A stretch of DNA of 34,924 nt from Candidatus Cloacimonadota bacterium (lineage in GTDB: Bacteria; Cloacimonadota; Cloacimonadia; Cloacimonadales; WRIO01). The notes beneath the pieces were generated by a model that saw nothing but the letters and a program-made list of their open reading frames with translations, searched no databases and was not told where the DNA came from. Each line of letters begins with the position of its first letter. Position 1 is the first letter of the stretch. The stretch covers positions 1 through 34,924 of the forward strand of contig WRLO01000032.1 in assembly GCA_009777575.1 (NCBI GenBank), given 5' to 3'. The translations under genes and the position numbers were made by a program. Shown piece by piece: positions 1-7,755 of this stretch.

Positions 1-120
1 GAAATATTTTAAAAAAAAAGTTTAATTTTTTTTTTTTTTTTTTTTTTTTCTTTCTGGGGCCCCTGTTTTTCCCTTTAAAACCGTTAATTTCCCCCCCCCC
101 CCCCCGAATGCCCGCATAAA
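1..120. other. Homopolymer-rich, probably unreliable contig end
   Basis: This stretch holds 24 consecutive T (26-49), GGGGCCCC (56-63), 15 consecutive C (91-105) and several shorter runs, unlike anything else in the window. It sits at the very end of the sequence and just where the following gene loses its start codon. I read it as low-quality assembly rather than biology, but this cannot be proved from the sequence alone. Confidence 0.6.
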
Positions 121-1203
121 ATAAGGCTTTTCGGCACATTACCTTCTTCACATCGAAAACATTTTTCGCAGTTATTATTAATATCTTTCCTATTTCTTCT
201 TATTTCTTGCGTCAGCACACCAAATACAACCAATCACCAAACAGCACCTTTATGGGTTACAAATCCAGCAAGAGCATATCCTGAAACCGAGTGGCTCACT
301 GTAGTCGAGCAAGGAAACCATGAAGAATCAGTCCGAAACAGAGCAATCACAGGCATAGGACAAGTATTCCGGCTCGATTTAAACACCATTACCACCACCA
401 ATCAGCATTTAGTAGAGCAAATATCCCATACAGGTGATAGGAGCATTATTGAGTTTACCGAAAGAGCAGAGTTCGGTCAATGGGTAGAAATCGTTTCAGC
501 TGTTGAAGGCATAATAGGACTCATTGTTGAGACATGGACAAATCCACGCGATGGTAGAGTTTATGCCATAGCGAGAATGAACAGAATAGAGGGTTCTGCA
601 CGCTATTCTATTATGATCAGAGAAAATGAAACCATCATTGATGAATTGATAAAAGAGGCACAGCAAAATCAAAGAACCTTTGAGGCTGTCCAGATGCTCA
701 ATCTGGCACATAGTTTTGCAGTCGTTACAGACAATTTTCAGAGTATACTCAGTGTCCTCAATCCCGCTTTTATTGGCAGAACTCCCTCTTATAGAAATGC
801 TGAGTCAATCAGAACACTTTCCCAAAATTCTCTACGAGAGATTGTGATTACTGTCAATGTCTCTGGTGATGAAAATGATAGGATACAGAGAGCCTTTACC
901 GAAAGTCTCAATTCCAGAGGGTTTCGGACAAGTGACAGTGCTGTGGGTCAATATACTCTTTATGTATCTTTTGTCTTAGAAAATATAGAATCAGCAAGCT
1001 CAAGATTTCAATATGTGCGATATGTTCTGAACTACTCATTGAGAAATTCAATAGGTGTAGAGCTTTTTTCCAGCTCCGAAAATGGCAGAGAAGGACATCT
1101 TAATGTATCTGAAGCAAGAAACAGAGCTATCCAAATAGTAGAAAGGTCGATAGGGACGACAGGATTTGCTGAGAGCTTTGAGGCATTTTTGGAGGGAATG
1201 TGA
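121..1203 (+). CDS. LPP20-like lipoprotein, 5' end unresolved
   Basis: The frame is open from about base 88 to the TGA at 1201-1203, well upstream of the first ATG (577). The upstream part encodes a hydrophobic segment ending in the lipobox LLISC (Cys codon 208-210), followed by a mature start resembling LPP20-family lipoproteins: a WVTNP segment, then YPETEWLTVVEQG and an alternating Ala/Gly stretch. No ATG, GTG or TTG lies in frame upstream of the Cys, so the true start is probably lost in the homopolymer-damaged end (1-120). LPP20-like proteins are envelope lipoproteins, often found beside CsgG/LpoB-like proteins; the next gene begins with such a domain, so a shared surface complex is plausible. 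The C-terminal half (residues corresponding to 820-1200) is less familiar. Coordinates give the supported open part, not a proven start. Confidence 0.6.
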   Translation: MRLFGTLPSSHRKHFSQLLLISFLFLLISCVSTPNTTNHQTAPLWVTNPARAYPETEWLTVVEQGNHEESVRNRAITGIGQVFRLDLNTITTTNQHLVEQISHTGDRSIIEFTERAEFGQWVEIVSAVEGIIGLIVETWTNPRDGRVYAIARMNRIEGSARYSIMIRENETIIDELIKEAQQNQRTFEAVQMLNLAHSFAVVTDNFQSILSVLNPAFIGRTPSYRNAESIRTLSQNSLREIVITVNVSGDENDRIQRAFTESLNSRGFRTSDSAVGQYTLYVSFVLENIESASSRFQYVRYVLNYSLRNSIGVELFSSSENGREGHLNVSEARNRAIQIVERSIGTTGFAESFEAFLEGM

Positions 1204-1260
1204 GAGATTTCTTTAACACAGAGAATTTTAAGAGAAGTCACAGAGCACACAGAGATATCT

Positions 1261-1503
1261 GTAGGGAACGCAAGTTTGCGTTCCGAAATATCAAATCAAA
1301 TATATCATACCTTGCACATCCCGAAGGAGATGTAAAATTCTGTAGGGAACGCAAGTTTGCGTTCCGAAATATCAAATCAAATATATCATACCTTGCACAT
1401 CCTGAAAGGGATGTAAAATTCTGTAGGGAACGCAATTTTGCGTTCCGAAATATCAAATCAAATATATCATACCTTGCACATCCTGAAAGAGATGTGACTC
1501 TTT
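1261..1503. repeat. Three tandem 81-bp repeats with a perfect 9-bp-stem palindrome
   Basis: Units begin at 1261, 1342 and 1423, each starting GTAGG and carrying the palindrome GGAACGCAAGTTTGCGTTCC. In the third copy only the central GT has changed (to TT), so the stem is intact. Each unit ends in a second small palindrome of the CATCC...GGATG type. Read on the minus strand, the middle of the unit matches the AAGGTATGAT module found at 4424, 6605 and 33620. 81 is a multiple of three, so an apparent 27-residue peptide repeat arises; I do not consider it coding. Confidence 0.85.
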
Positions 1504-1629
1504 ATAGAAAAAATGACACCACAAGCACTTTCTCCCCCTCCTCACCTCACACACCGCAGGCGGTGTGTGAGGTGAGGAGGGGAGCGTTGGTGGAATCCCT
1601 TTCTATAAAAGTCACTCATCTTCGATGTG
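1477..1629. repeat. Long nested inverted repeat with a 23-bp perfect palindrome core
   Basis: The core arms 1535-1557 and 1560-1582 are perfect reverse complements of 23 bases separated by only AG. Outside them, 1494-1510 and 1600-1615 are complementary apart from a one-base indel (GTGACTCTTTATAGAAA against TTTCTATAAAAGTCAC). Still further out, CACATC near 1477 faces GATGTGTG near 1624. The whole could fold into a ~150-nt hairpin lying just before the next gene. It may be a MITE-like element, a terminator for the upstream gene, or both; no T tract follows the core. Confidence 0.8.
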
Positions 1630-1671
1630 TGTAATGAAATATATAAATATCTAAATAAAGGAGACAAAAAT

Positions 1672-4233
1672 ATGAAAAACAAGATTTTTCAATGTATGAT
1701 TTGCACCCTAATGCTTTTCATACCTATCTTGCTATCTGCTCAACAATCGCAATTTTGGACAGGTGATGGTGGTAGCAGCACTAGGCTCGGTGTCCTCGAA
1801 CCCAGACCTACTGGACTTCCAAGAGACCAAGAGCATCTGCCAGCATTGATACAGAGCGTCCTGAGTAGCAATATCACCCGCTATTCCGCTATCAGTGTCG
1901 TAAACAGACAGACCCTCGAAGAGATATTTGCTGAAAGCCTCGATCATATTTATGAGGACAATCTGAGCAACATCAGAATTGGTCAAATTACACCTCCAGA
2001 TACTTGGGTTACAGGTAGTATCATCAGAACTTCAGCAGGCTATACGCTACAGCTCAATGTAGTTCGTGAAACTCGACAAATAGCCTCTCACTCTAGCAGT
2101 ATCACTGTAGAGCAGCTCGACAATCATATCGCTATCCAAAGAGCAGCTCAGGATTTACTGAGACAGATGGGAGTTCAGTTAACCCAAGCCGCCACCAGAG
2201 AGCTTGATGCTACTGCTACAAGAAATCAAATAGTCGCCCAAGTCAATCTCGCACATGGTGTTACTGCTCAAAGACATGGGACAGAAGTAGCAGCATTGAG
2301 TTATTATTTTCTTGCTGAAGAATTTGACCCTACTTTGTTAGAAGCTGTTAATAGATCTGTGACTCTAAATCTGAATATAAGAACTGGAAATATTGGTGCT
2401 GATGTCAGAAATGATATAGCTTGGAGAACCGAATGGGTTAATACCCTTTCAGAAGTCGAGCAAGTAGTTTATGGAATGTTGAGCAGTGCTGATCCTCCAT
2501 ATACCTTCTTTTATACTCCTGATTTACAGCAAGGAAATGTAAATTATCAAAGAGAAACTGTGGACATCAGCTTTCCTATCAATCTGCGAACAAATGGTGA
2601 TTTTATACACTCTACGATGCGAGCCTTGGAAAGATTTACTCAATCATACTATGATGGTTTACATGCTACTGGTAGAGCTAATACCTGGGGACTAACAGCA
2701 TGGCCCAATACAGGTATGACAAATAATAATCCCTTTAATCGTAGATGGGACCATGTTTTTAATATAAACATTGAATTACAAAATCAACAAAATAGAGTTA
2801 TTGGTAGAACCAATTTTAATGAAACCAGAACTATCAGAATCGAAAGAAATAACAACAATAGAATAGTAACAAGATTTGATGTAGAACTACAAAGAAGATT
2901 GAATTTTCAAAATGTAAATTCAAGAGATATCACAGACAATTTGTCTATTAGAATAACATCTGTAAACGGAGCAAATCCTGAGACTGCTAGATTTCCAATA
3001 ATACACTTGCCTAGAATCAGATTTGATGAATCTGTAGCAGTCGGTAACATATATAGGATAGAAAATAGAGTTTTACTAGGTTTCACGAGTCAAGTTCAAA
3101 GGGATCAGCCTGGACATGTTTTAAATGTACCAAGTCTCCCAGCAGAACTCTGGGGAGAAACCAATTATATTACATCGATAGCAAATGAGGCTTTTCAAAA
3201 CAGACAGATAGGTAGTTTTACAATACCGTCTACTGTGACATCGATTGGAAATAGTGCTTTTGCTGGAAATTCTTTAACAACCATCACAATACCCAATAGT
3301 GTAACACATATAGGAGATAATGCCTTTGCCAATAACAATCTCAGTTCAGTCAATTTCGGGAATGGGATTGTGAGAATAGAGAATAGTGTTTTCTCAGGTA
3401 ATTCTATAGTAAACCTCGCTATACCAACCACAGTGACTCATATTGGGGATAATGCCTTTTTTAATAGTTTACCTAGAACTATTTCTATAGGGTCAAATGT
3501 TTTAATCGTTAATAGTGCTTTCTCTCGAACTGTCCAAGTCCGAGTAGAAGGTGGAACAAGAAACGAGATTCGTAGTATAGCTTTTATTGAGGCATATAGA
3601 AATAATCAGCGAAGAGGTGGAACCTACAATAGAGAAAGCTCAGGAGGCTGGAGTTATTTTCAAGAGACTGATCATAATGAAGTCAGACGAATAGTTCAAC
3701 AAAGAGATGAAGAAATCAGACGAATTCGCCGTCAACGACAAGATGAATTCAATGTTAAACAAAGGGTCAGAAGATATTTTATGCTGGGAACTATGTTTAT
3801 GTTTGGATCCCCTAAATTTGAAGTTGAAATACCTGAGGTGGGTGAAAAAGGATATTGGATATGGGGTTTTGAGGGGGGAATATTCATACCTTTGTTTCCA
3901 CATTTATACACTGGTATTGAAGGAAGATGGGGATATAAGAATCTTATTGATCTTGAAACTCAATCCGGAGAATCTCATCAAAATGAACAGGTTTATTTTA
4001 CTAGTTTTGCACCTACATTAGGAACTGTTATCCCTTGGGGTGAAATGGGGAAGTTATGCTTGGGTGTTATGTATGAATTTGGAGCATTCAATTCAAACTA
4101 TCATACCGATAGATTTCAGGGTGTTTATGGTATTGATGTTACACTTACTCATGGATTTTATATTCGATACAGAGCTACTTTACTAGAAAATGGTGAAATT
4201 GCAAACTCAATTAGTGTCGGAATTGGATTTTAA
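1672..4233 (+). CDS. Envelope protein: CsgG-like domain, BspA-type LRR, C-terminal barrel-like domain
   Basis: I choose ATG 1672 because AAAGGAG lies 8-9 nt upstream and it begins a clean signal peptide (MKNKIFQCMICTLMLFIPIL, cleavage near SA-QQ); a GTG at 1627 is open but lacks these. The protein has 853 residues. Residues ~28-175 resemble CsgG/LpoB-type domains (VLEP..., SVVNRQTLEEI, WVTGSIIR). Residues ~496-620 carry BspA/LRR_5 repeats (IPNSVTHIGDNAFANNNL and similar). A charged, probably helical stretch follows (~670-703, RDEEIRRIRRQRQDEF). The C-terminal ~150 residues alternate aromatic and polar residues and end in Phe (SVGIGF), as expected for an outer-membrane beta barrel. Its neighbour is an LPP20-like lipoprotein. 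A surface or adhesin-like role is inference. Confidence 0.75.
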   Translation: MKNKIFQCMICTLMLFIPILLSAQQSQFWTGDGGSSTRLGVLEPRPTGLPRDQEHLPALIQSVLSSNITRYSAISVVNRQTLEEIFAESLDHIYEDNLSNIRIGQITPPDTWVTGSIIRTSAGYTLQLNVVRETRQIASHSSSITVEQLDNHIAIQRAAQDLLRQMGVQLTQAATRELDATATRNQIVAQVNLAHGVTAQRHGTEVAALSYYFLAEEFDPTLLEAVNRSVTLNLNIRTGNIGADVRNDIAWRTEWVNTLSEVEQVVYGMLSSADPPYTFFYTPDLQQGNVNYQRETVDISFPINLRTNGDFIHSTMRALERFTQSYYDGLHATGRANTWGLTAWPNTGMTNNNPFNRRWDHVFNINIELQNQQNRVIGRTNFNETRTIRIERNNNNRIVTRFDVELQRRLNFQNVNSRDITDNLSIRITSVNGANPETARFPIIHLPRIRFDESVAVGNIYRIENRVLLGFTSQVQRDQPGHVLNVPSLPAELWGETNYITSIANEAFQNRQIGSFTIPSTVTSIGNSAFAGNSLTTITIPNSVTHIGDNAFANNNLSSVNFGNGIVRIENSVFSGNSIVNLAIPTTVTHIGDNAFFNSLPRTISIGSNVLIVNSAFSRTVQVRVEGGTRNEIRSIAFIEAYRNNQRRGGTYNRESSGGWSYFQETDHNEVRRIVQQRDEEIRRIRRQRQDEFNVKQRVRRYFMLGTMFMFGSPKFEVEIPEVGEKGYWIWGFEGGIFIPLFPHLYTGIEGRWGYKNLIDLETQSGESHQNEQVYFTSFAPTLGTVIPWGEMGKLCLGVMYEFGAFNSNYHTDRFQGVYGIDVTLTHGFYIRYRATLLENGEIANSISVGIGF

Positions 4234-4242
4234 TGAAGTCTC

Positions 4243-4283
4243 CCCACCTTGAAAGGGTGGGTCTCGTCAAAGTCCCACCCTTT
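4243..4283. terminator. Two competing stem-loops after the envelope gene
   Basis: CCCACCTT-GAA-AGGGTGGG (4243-4261) can form an 8-bp hairpin. The same right arm (4252-4261) can instead pair with CCCACCCTTT (4274-4283), a 10-bp stem. They begin 10 bases after the stop codon. There is no immediate T run; TTTTT occurs at 4307-4311 after the small CCGA-AAAG-TCGG hairpin. Termination is plausible but unproved. Confidence 0.45.
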
Positions 4284-4293
4284 CGGAGTCCAC

Positions 4294-4478
4294 TCCGAAA
4301 AGTCGGTTTTTAATTAATTATTATAGAGTTCCACCCCTTCGGGGTGGATGTAGTTGGTTGCATGTTTTTCTCATGAGGTAATTCTGCGAGCCATTCGGCA
4401 AAGCCTCATATCTCTTGAACCGACACTTCGGTGTGCGTAAGGTATGATTTTATAAAAATATACTTTTCGGAGAGGACT
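4294..4478 (+). repeat. Intergenic repeat mosaic, upstream copy
   Basis: Two modules are present: TCCGAAAAGTCGG followed by TTTTTAATTAATTA (4294-4320), and ACACTTCGGTGT, GCGTAAGGTATGAT and a downstream ATATACTTTTCGGA (4424-4473). Both recur in the same order and with similar spacing at 6465-6655 on the far side of the next gene. Between them lies CCACCCCTTCGGGGTGG (4331-4347), another small hairpin. Confidence 0.75.
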
Positions 4479-4539
4479 CATAAATATGGGGGCTTTGAGA
4501 AAATAAAATACAAAAAAAATAAAAAATAAAGAGGTAATT

Positions 4540-6408
4540 ATGAAAACAAAAACTCTAATTATTTTAAGCATAGCATTATATGCTATGTTATTTATGGCTT
4601 GTGAGGTTCTAAAACCAGAACCTACTGTTGATAGTGTAACTGTCAGTCCCAGCCAAGTGAATGTCGCAAGAGGCGAGACACAGCAATTTACTGCGACCGT
4701 AAATGGGTCAAATAGTCCTTCGCAAGGCGTGACATGGTCGGTAATAGGTGGCAATGCAGGCACAAGTATCAGTGCCAATGGTCTTTTGACTGTTTCAGCT
4801 GGTGAACCTGCAAATAGTATCACTATTCGAGCCACATCGACGCTTGATGATACGAAATCAGGAACTGCGACAGTTAATGTATCTGGAGCTATTTACACTA
4901 GCATAGTCATCAGTCCCAAAACAGTAAATGTAGTCACTGGTGGCACGCAACAATTTACTCATACAGTAAATGGTAGCAACAATCCATCTCAAAGTGCTAC
5001 TTGGTCTGTTTCTGGTAATTCATCAAATCAAACTTCTATCAACACAAATGGGCTTTTGACAGTGGCAAGCAATGAAAATGCCGCTACTCTAATGGTTACT
5101 GTAACATCAGCTATTGATCAAAGTTTGTCCGATACTGCGACTGTAGCTGTTTCCAGTATGGGAAATACTTATCAGGTCACTGATGTCGCATCATGGGTAG
5201 CAGCTATAGACGGCATAAGAAATGGTGGGAACAATAGAATTCATACTATCAATGTGACCAGCGATGTGGCTGTGAATGTGACAGATGGTGCTACTTTTGG
5301 ATTACCTATCAATATTCAGGTCACTATTCAAGGTGGTGGTTCGCTTTCTCTACTGACTACTACTCAAATTCTGGGTATAGGACTTAGGCAAACCATTGTC
5401 CTCAGAAATATCACCTTGAATGGACATTCATCAAATACTGAAACAGCTGTAGTAAATGTTTTAGCTGGTGGGACTCTAATAATGCAAGATGGTTCGGTGA
5501 TACAAGGCAATGCTCGCAGAGGAGTTTGGATTAGCAACGGAAATATGATTATGGAAGGTGGTATGGTGACTGGGAATAGTAATTCCATTAGCGGTGGTGC
5601 AGGTGTATGGGTTGGAGACGGTGGTACAATGACAATGCATCATAATGCAATTATATCAAATAATGTATTATATAGAGGAGGTGGCACGGTAACTGAAAAT
5701 CACCTTACTGGAGCTGGAGTTCATATAAGTTCAGGTTCAACATTGATAATGGAAGGTGGACTTATTTCTGGTAATAGTACAGGAAATGGAAATTTTATTG
5801 TCTATGCATCTGGAGGTGTATATGTAGGTGGTTCTTTCATTATGAATAATGGAGAAGTATCTGATAATAGTGCATATGGTGTAACACACTCGTTTTCACA
5901 TATTGCTGGTAGTGGTGGGATACATATCAGAGAAAATGGTAGTTTTACAATGAACAATGGCATCATTTCTGGAAATTCGGTTAGTTATAGAACTTCAGGG
6001 GGTGGAATTCATATTCAAAGTGGTACTTTTGTTTTTAATGGTGGTACTATCATAAATAACACTAGCGGAGTAAATGGTGGTGGTATAAATGTTTCAGGTA
6101 CCTTTGTTCAAAATGGAGGCTCAATAACAGGTAATACTGCCAATGTCAATGGTGGTGGAGTTTATATCAGTGGAAATAGTAGTTCATTTACTCAAAATGG
6201 AGGCTCTATCACTGGTAATTCAGCAACTGAAGGTGGTGGAGTATATACGAGCAATATTAATCTGTTTACCAAAGTAAGTGGCTCTATCACAAATAACACA
6301 GCCGTGACAGGCAGAACTGCGTTTGCAGGGGGATCTCCCAATAGGTGGAGAAATGCAGATGCTGGAACAAACATAGTAACAAACGATTTATTCTGGTTAA
6401 ATGATTAA
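4540..6408 (+). CDS. Lipoprotein with two Big_2-like domains and a Pmp-like beta-helix
   Basis: The protein has 622 residues. The start is supported by AGAGG seven bases before ATG and by a lipoprotein signal ending LFMAC (Cys21). Residues ~30-116 and ~118-205 are two Big_2-like immunoglobulin folds (VTVSPSQVNVARGETQQFTA and its second copy VVISPKTVNVVTGGTQQFTH in slightly altered form). Residues ~210-600 are repeats of the GGGVYIS...NGGSITGN type, typical of right-handed parallel beta-helices in polymorphic membrane proteins. It is probably exported and displayed on the cell surface; adhesion is inference. Flanking repeat mosaics (4294-4478, 6465-6655) make it look like a cassette that could be exchanged by recombination. 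No partner gene is obvious. Confidence 0.75.
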   Translation: MKTKTLIILSIALYAMLFMACEVLKPEPTVDSVTVSPSQVNVARGETQQFTATVNGSNSPSQGVTWSVIGGNAGTSISANGLLTVSAGEPANSITIRATSTLDDTKSGTATVNVSGAIYTSIVISPKTVNVVTGGTQQFTHTVNGSNNPSQSATWSVSGNSSNQTSINTNGLLTVASNENAATLMVTVTSAIDQSLSDTATVAVSSMGNTYQVTDVASWVAAIDGIRNGGNNRIHTINVTSDVAVNVTDGATFGLPINIQVTIQGGGSLSLLTTTQILGIGLRQTIVLRNITLNGHSSNTETAVVNVLAGGTLIMQDGSVIQGNARRGVWISNGNMIMEGGMVTGNSNSISGGAGVWVGDGGTMTMHHNAIISNNVLYRGGGTVTENHLTGAGVHISSGSTLIMEGGLISGNSTGNGNFIVYASGGVYVGGSFIMNNGEVSDNSAYGVTHSFSHIAGSGGIHIRENGSFTMNNGIISGNSVSYRTSGGGIHIQSGTFVFNGGTIINNTSGVNGGGINVSGTFVQNGGSITGNTANVNGGGVYISGNSSSFTQNGGSITGNSATEGGGVYTSNINLFTKVSGSITNNTAVTGRTAFAGGSPNRWRNADAGTNIVTNDLFWLND

Positions 6409-6464
6409 AATAAATAGTTGATCTTATGTTTTGAATTGTATGTGGAACACATACTTGACCGCAG

Positions 6465-6655
6465 TCCGAAAAGTCGATTTTAAATTAATTATTAATATTC
6501 CTTACATATCTCGAAGAGATGGGACGCTTAGTAGAAAAAAATGAAACACTAAATCCCACCCTGAAAGGGTGGGACGAAAGGAGATATAGTTCTATTAAAT
6601 GTCCCACACCTTAGGTGTGCGTAAGGTATGATTTGATAAAATTATACTTCTCGGA
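6465..6655 (+). repeat. Intergenic repeat mosaic, downstream copy
   Basis: TCCGAAAAGTCGA with an AATTAATTATTA tail (6465-6494), then TCCCACCCT-GAA-AGGGTGGGA (6554-6574, 9-bp stem), then CACACC-TTA-GGTGTG plus GCGTAAGGTATGAT (6605-6633) and TTATACTTCTCGGA (6642-6655). Module order matches 4294-4478. A piece at 6514-6550 (GGGAC.CTT..TAGAAAAA then ATGAAACAC) also matches 1494-1524. Confidence 0.75.
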
Positions 6656-7170
6656 CTGCACTCATACTTGCTTGACATAGATGGGTTGAAGCCAATATCT
6701 TGTTTTAAATCCTTTATCTTTCAATACCACATTATTATAAGGAGACTTTTTGTCAAGAACTATTTTTAGATAATTATATATTTTATAACAAGTTAGCCCA
6801 CTCGGAAATATCAGACTTATTATTAACTCCTGACTCCGCAATTTTTAAGCAGTCTGTTTGGATAACATATTTAATTACAATGTGTTACATGCTTCAATAG
6901 CTTCCCTATCATATCCCGTTTTTATATTTATGAACGCATTGATATTCATTGCGATACAAAAAAAACGACCTAAAAAACAGCGAGTTAGGGATTTACATGT
7001 TACAAGCGCACAGCTCTCATTTTAGCACATAAAGTTCCAGAATTTTATTTTCAATCAACACCTAGTAAAAAAAACATAGAATGCCACGACCTAAAAAAGC
7101 TCGTTTCTTCAATATTCACTAAAAAATAGGGTAAGACTAGAAATTTCTGGAACTTTATAGCGCCTTAAAA
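6656..7170. other. Noncoding stretch, possible orphan promoter
   Basis: No credible gene is visible here. TTGACA (6672-6677), 18 bases and TATCTT (6696-6701) form a promoter-like pair. AAGGAG at 6739-6744 looks like a ribosome binding site but no start codon follows. CTTGACA (6671) and TGTCAAG (6749-6755) are inverted copies. A 17-base imperfect inverted repeat (7030-7046 against 7141-7157) ends beside the iorB stop. The region may be a decayed locus. Confidence 0.4.
7030..7157. repeat. Small element with 17-base terminal inverted repeats
   Basis: TAAAGTTCCAGAATTTT (7030-7046) and AAATTTCTGGAACTTTA (7141-7157) are reverse complements with a single mismatch and enclose 94 bases. Inside and just outside, CGACCTAAAAAA occurs twice (6965 and 7088 regions). 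Size and AT content are MITE-like. An alternative is a transcription-end structure for iorB, but the loop is long. Confidence 0.5.
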
Positions 7171-7755
7171 TTATTTTTTATGCTCAAGAGAATATTCTTT
7201 TCCTTTTTCAAAGGCTAATAAGTTCATTTCTACGACTTTATCACCTTTTGAGCCGAATACCTTTTTGATGGCATCTTTTAAGTCCTCTATTTCAATGGTC
7301 ATAAATTCAGAGGCAGCTCCCAGCATGACTATATTCATCACTTGAGCTGAACCCATTTCTTTGGCAATTTTATCAGCTTCTATGATGATATGTTGAGGAA
7401 CTTTTTTGACATCATTGAGAATTTCTTCAATAGGGGGATAATTTGAGATATTTACAAAAGGTTTTGTGTTTGTGATGAGCCAACCATCTTTGCGAAGAAA
7501 TGGTAGATACCTAAGGCTTTCCATAGGTTCGACAGAGATTATCAAATTTGCCTTACCCTTAGGGATTAAATCGGCATAAATGGGTTTATCAGAGATTCTA
7601 AGATGTGATTGAACTTCGCCACCTCTTTGGCTCATTCCATGCACTTCTGCTTGTTTTAGAAATAAACCTTTTTTTACAGCTGCTGCTCCTATGATTGTCG
7701 AAATCGAGAGGATGCCTTGCCCTCCAACACCTGATAGTATTATGTCAAGTTTCAT
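7171..7755 (-). CDS. iorB: Indolepyruvate:ferredoxin oxidoreductase, beta subunit
   Basis: The protein has 194 residues, about normal for IorB. It shows the gamma-type 2-oxoacid:ferredoxin oxidoreductase signature: SGVGGQGI near the N-terminus (residues 8-15) and HGMSQRGGEV (39-48). With IorA it oxidatively decarboxylates aryl pyruvates (from Trp, Phe, Tyr) to aryl-acetyl-CoA while reducing ferredoxin in the cytoplasm. Its ATG overlaps the iorA stop (TAATG), so the two are translationally coupled. The context suggests amino-acid fermentation. Confidence 0.92.
   Translation of the reverse strand: MKLDIILSGVGGQGILSISTIIGAAAVKKGLFLKQAEVHGMSQRGGEVQSHLRISDKPIYADLIPKGKANLIISVEPMESLRYLPFLRKDGWLITNTKPFVNISNYPPIEEILNDVKKVPQHIIIEADKIAKEMGSAQVMNIVMLGAASEFMTIEIEDLKDAIKKVFGSKGDKVVEMNLLAFEKGKEYSLEHKK

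Noticed and set aside
577..1203. ATG 577 as start of the first gene
   Set aside because: The frame upstream is open and encodes a lipobox and the LPP20-like N-terminal part.
1200..1634. 144-codon frame with 27-residue repeats across the 81-bp tandem repeats
   Set aside because: The repeat is palindromic and open on the opposite strand too (1238-1456); no ribosome binding site and the frame ends in a 23-bp palindrome. Better explained as intergenic repeats.
1627..1671. GTG 1627 as start of the envelope protein
   Set aside because: It would place the ribosome binding site and the signal peptide inside the protein; ATG 1672 fits both.
3707..4021. 104-codon frame within the envelope gene
   Set aside because: Shadow of the larger frame; no ribosome binding site or family resemblance.
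6882..6944. Short minus-strand frame beginning MNINAFINIKTGYDREAIEA
   Set aside because: About 24 codons, no ribosome binding site, no recognised family; may be a relic but cannot be supported.
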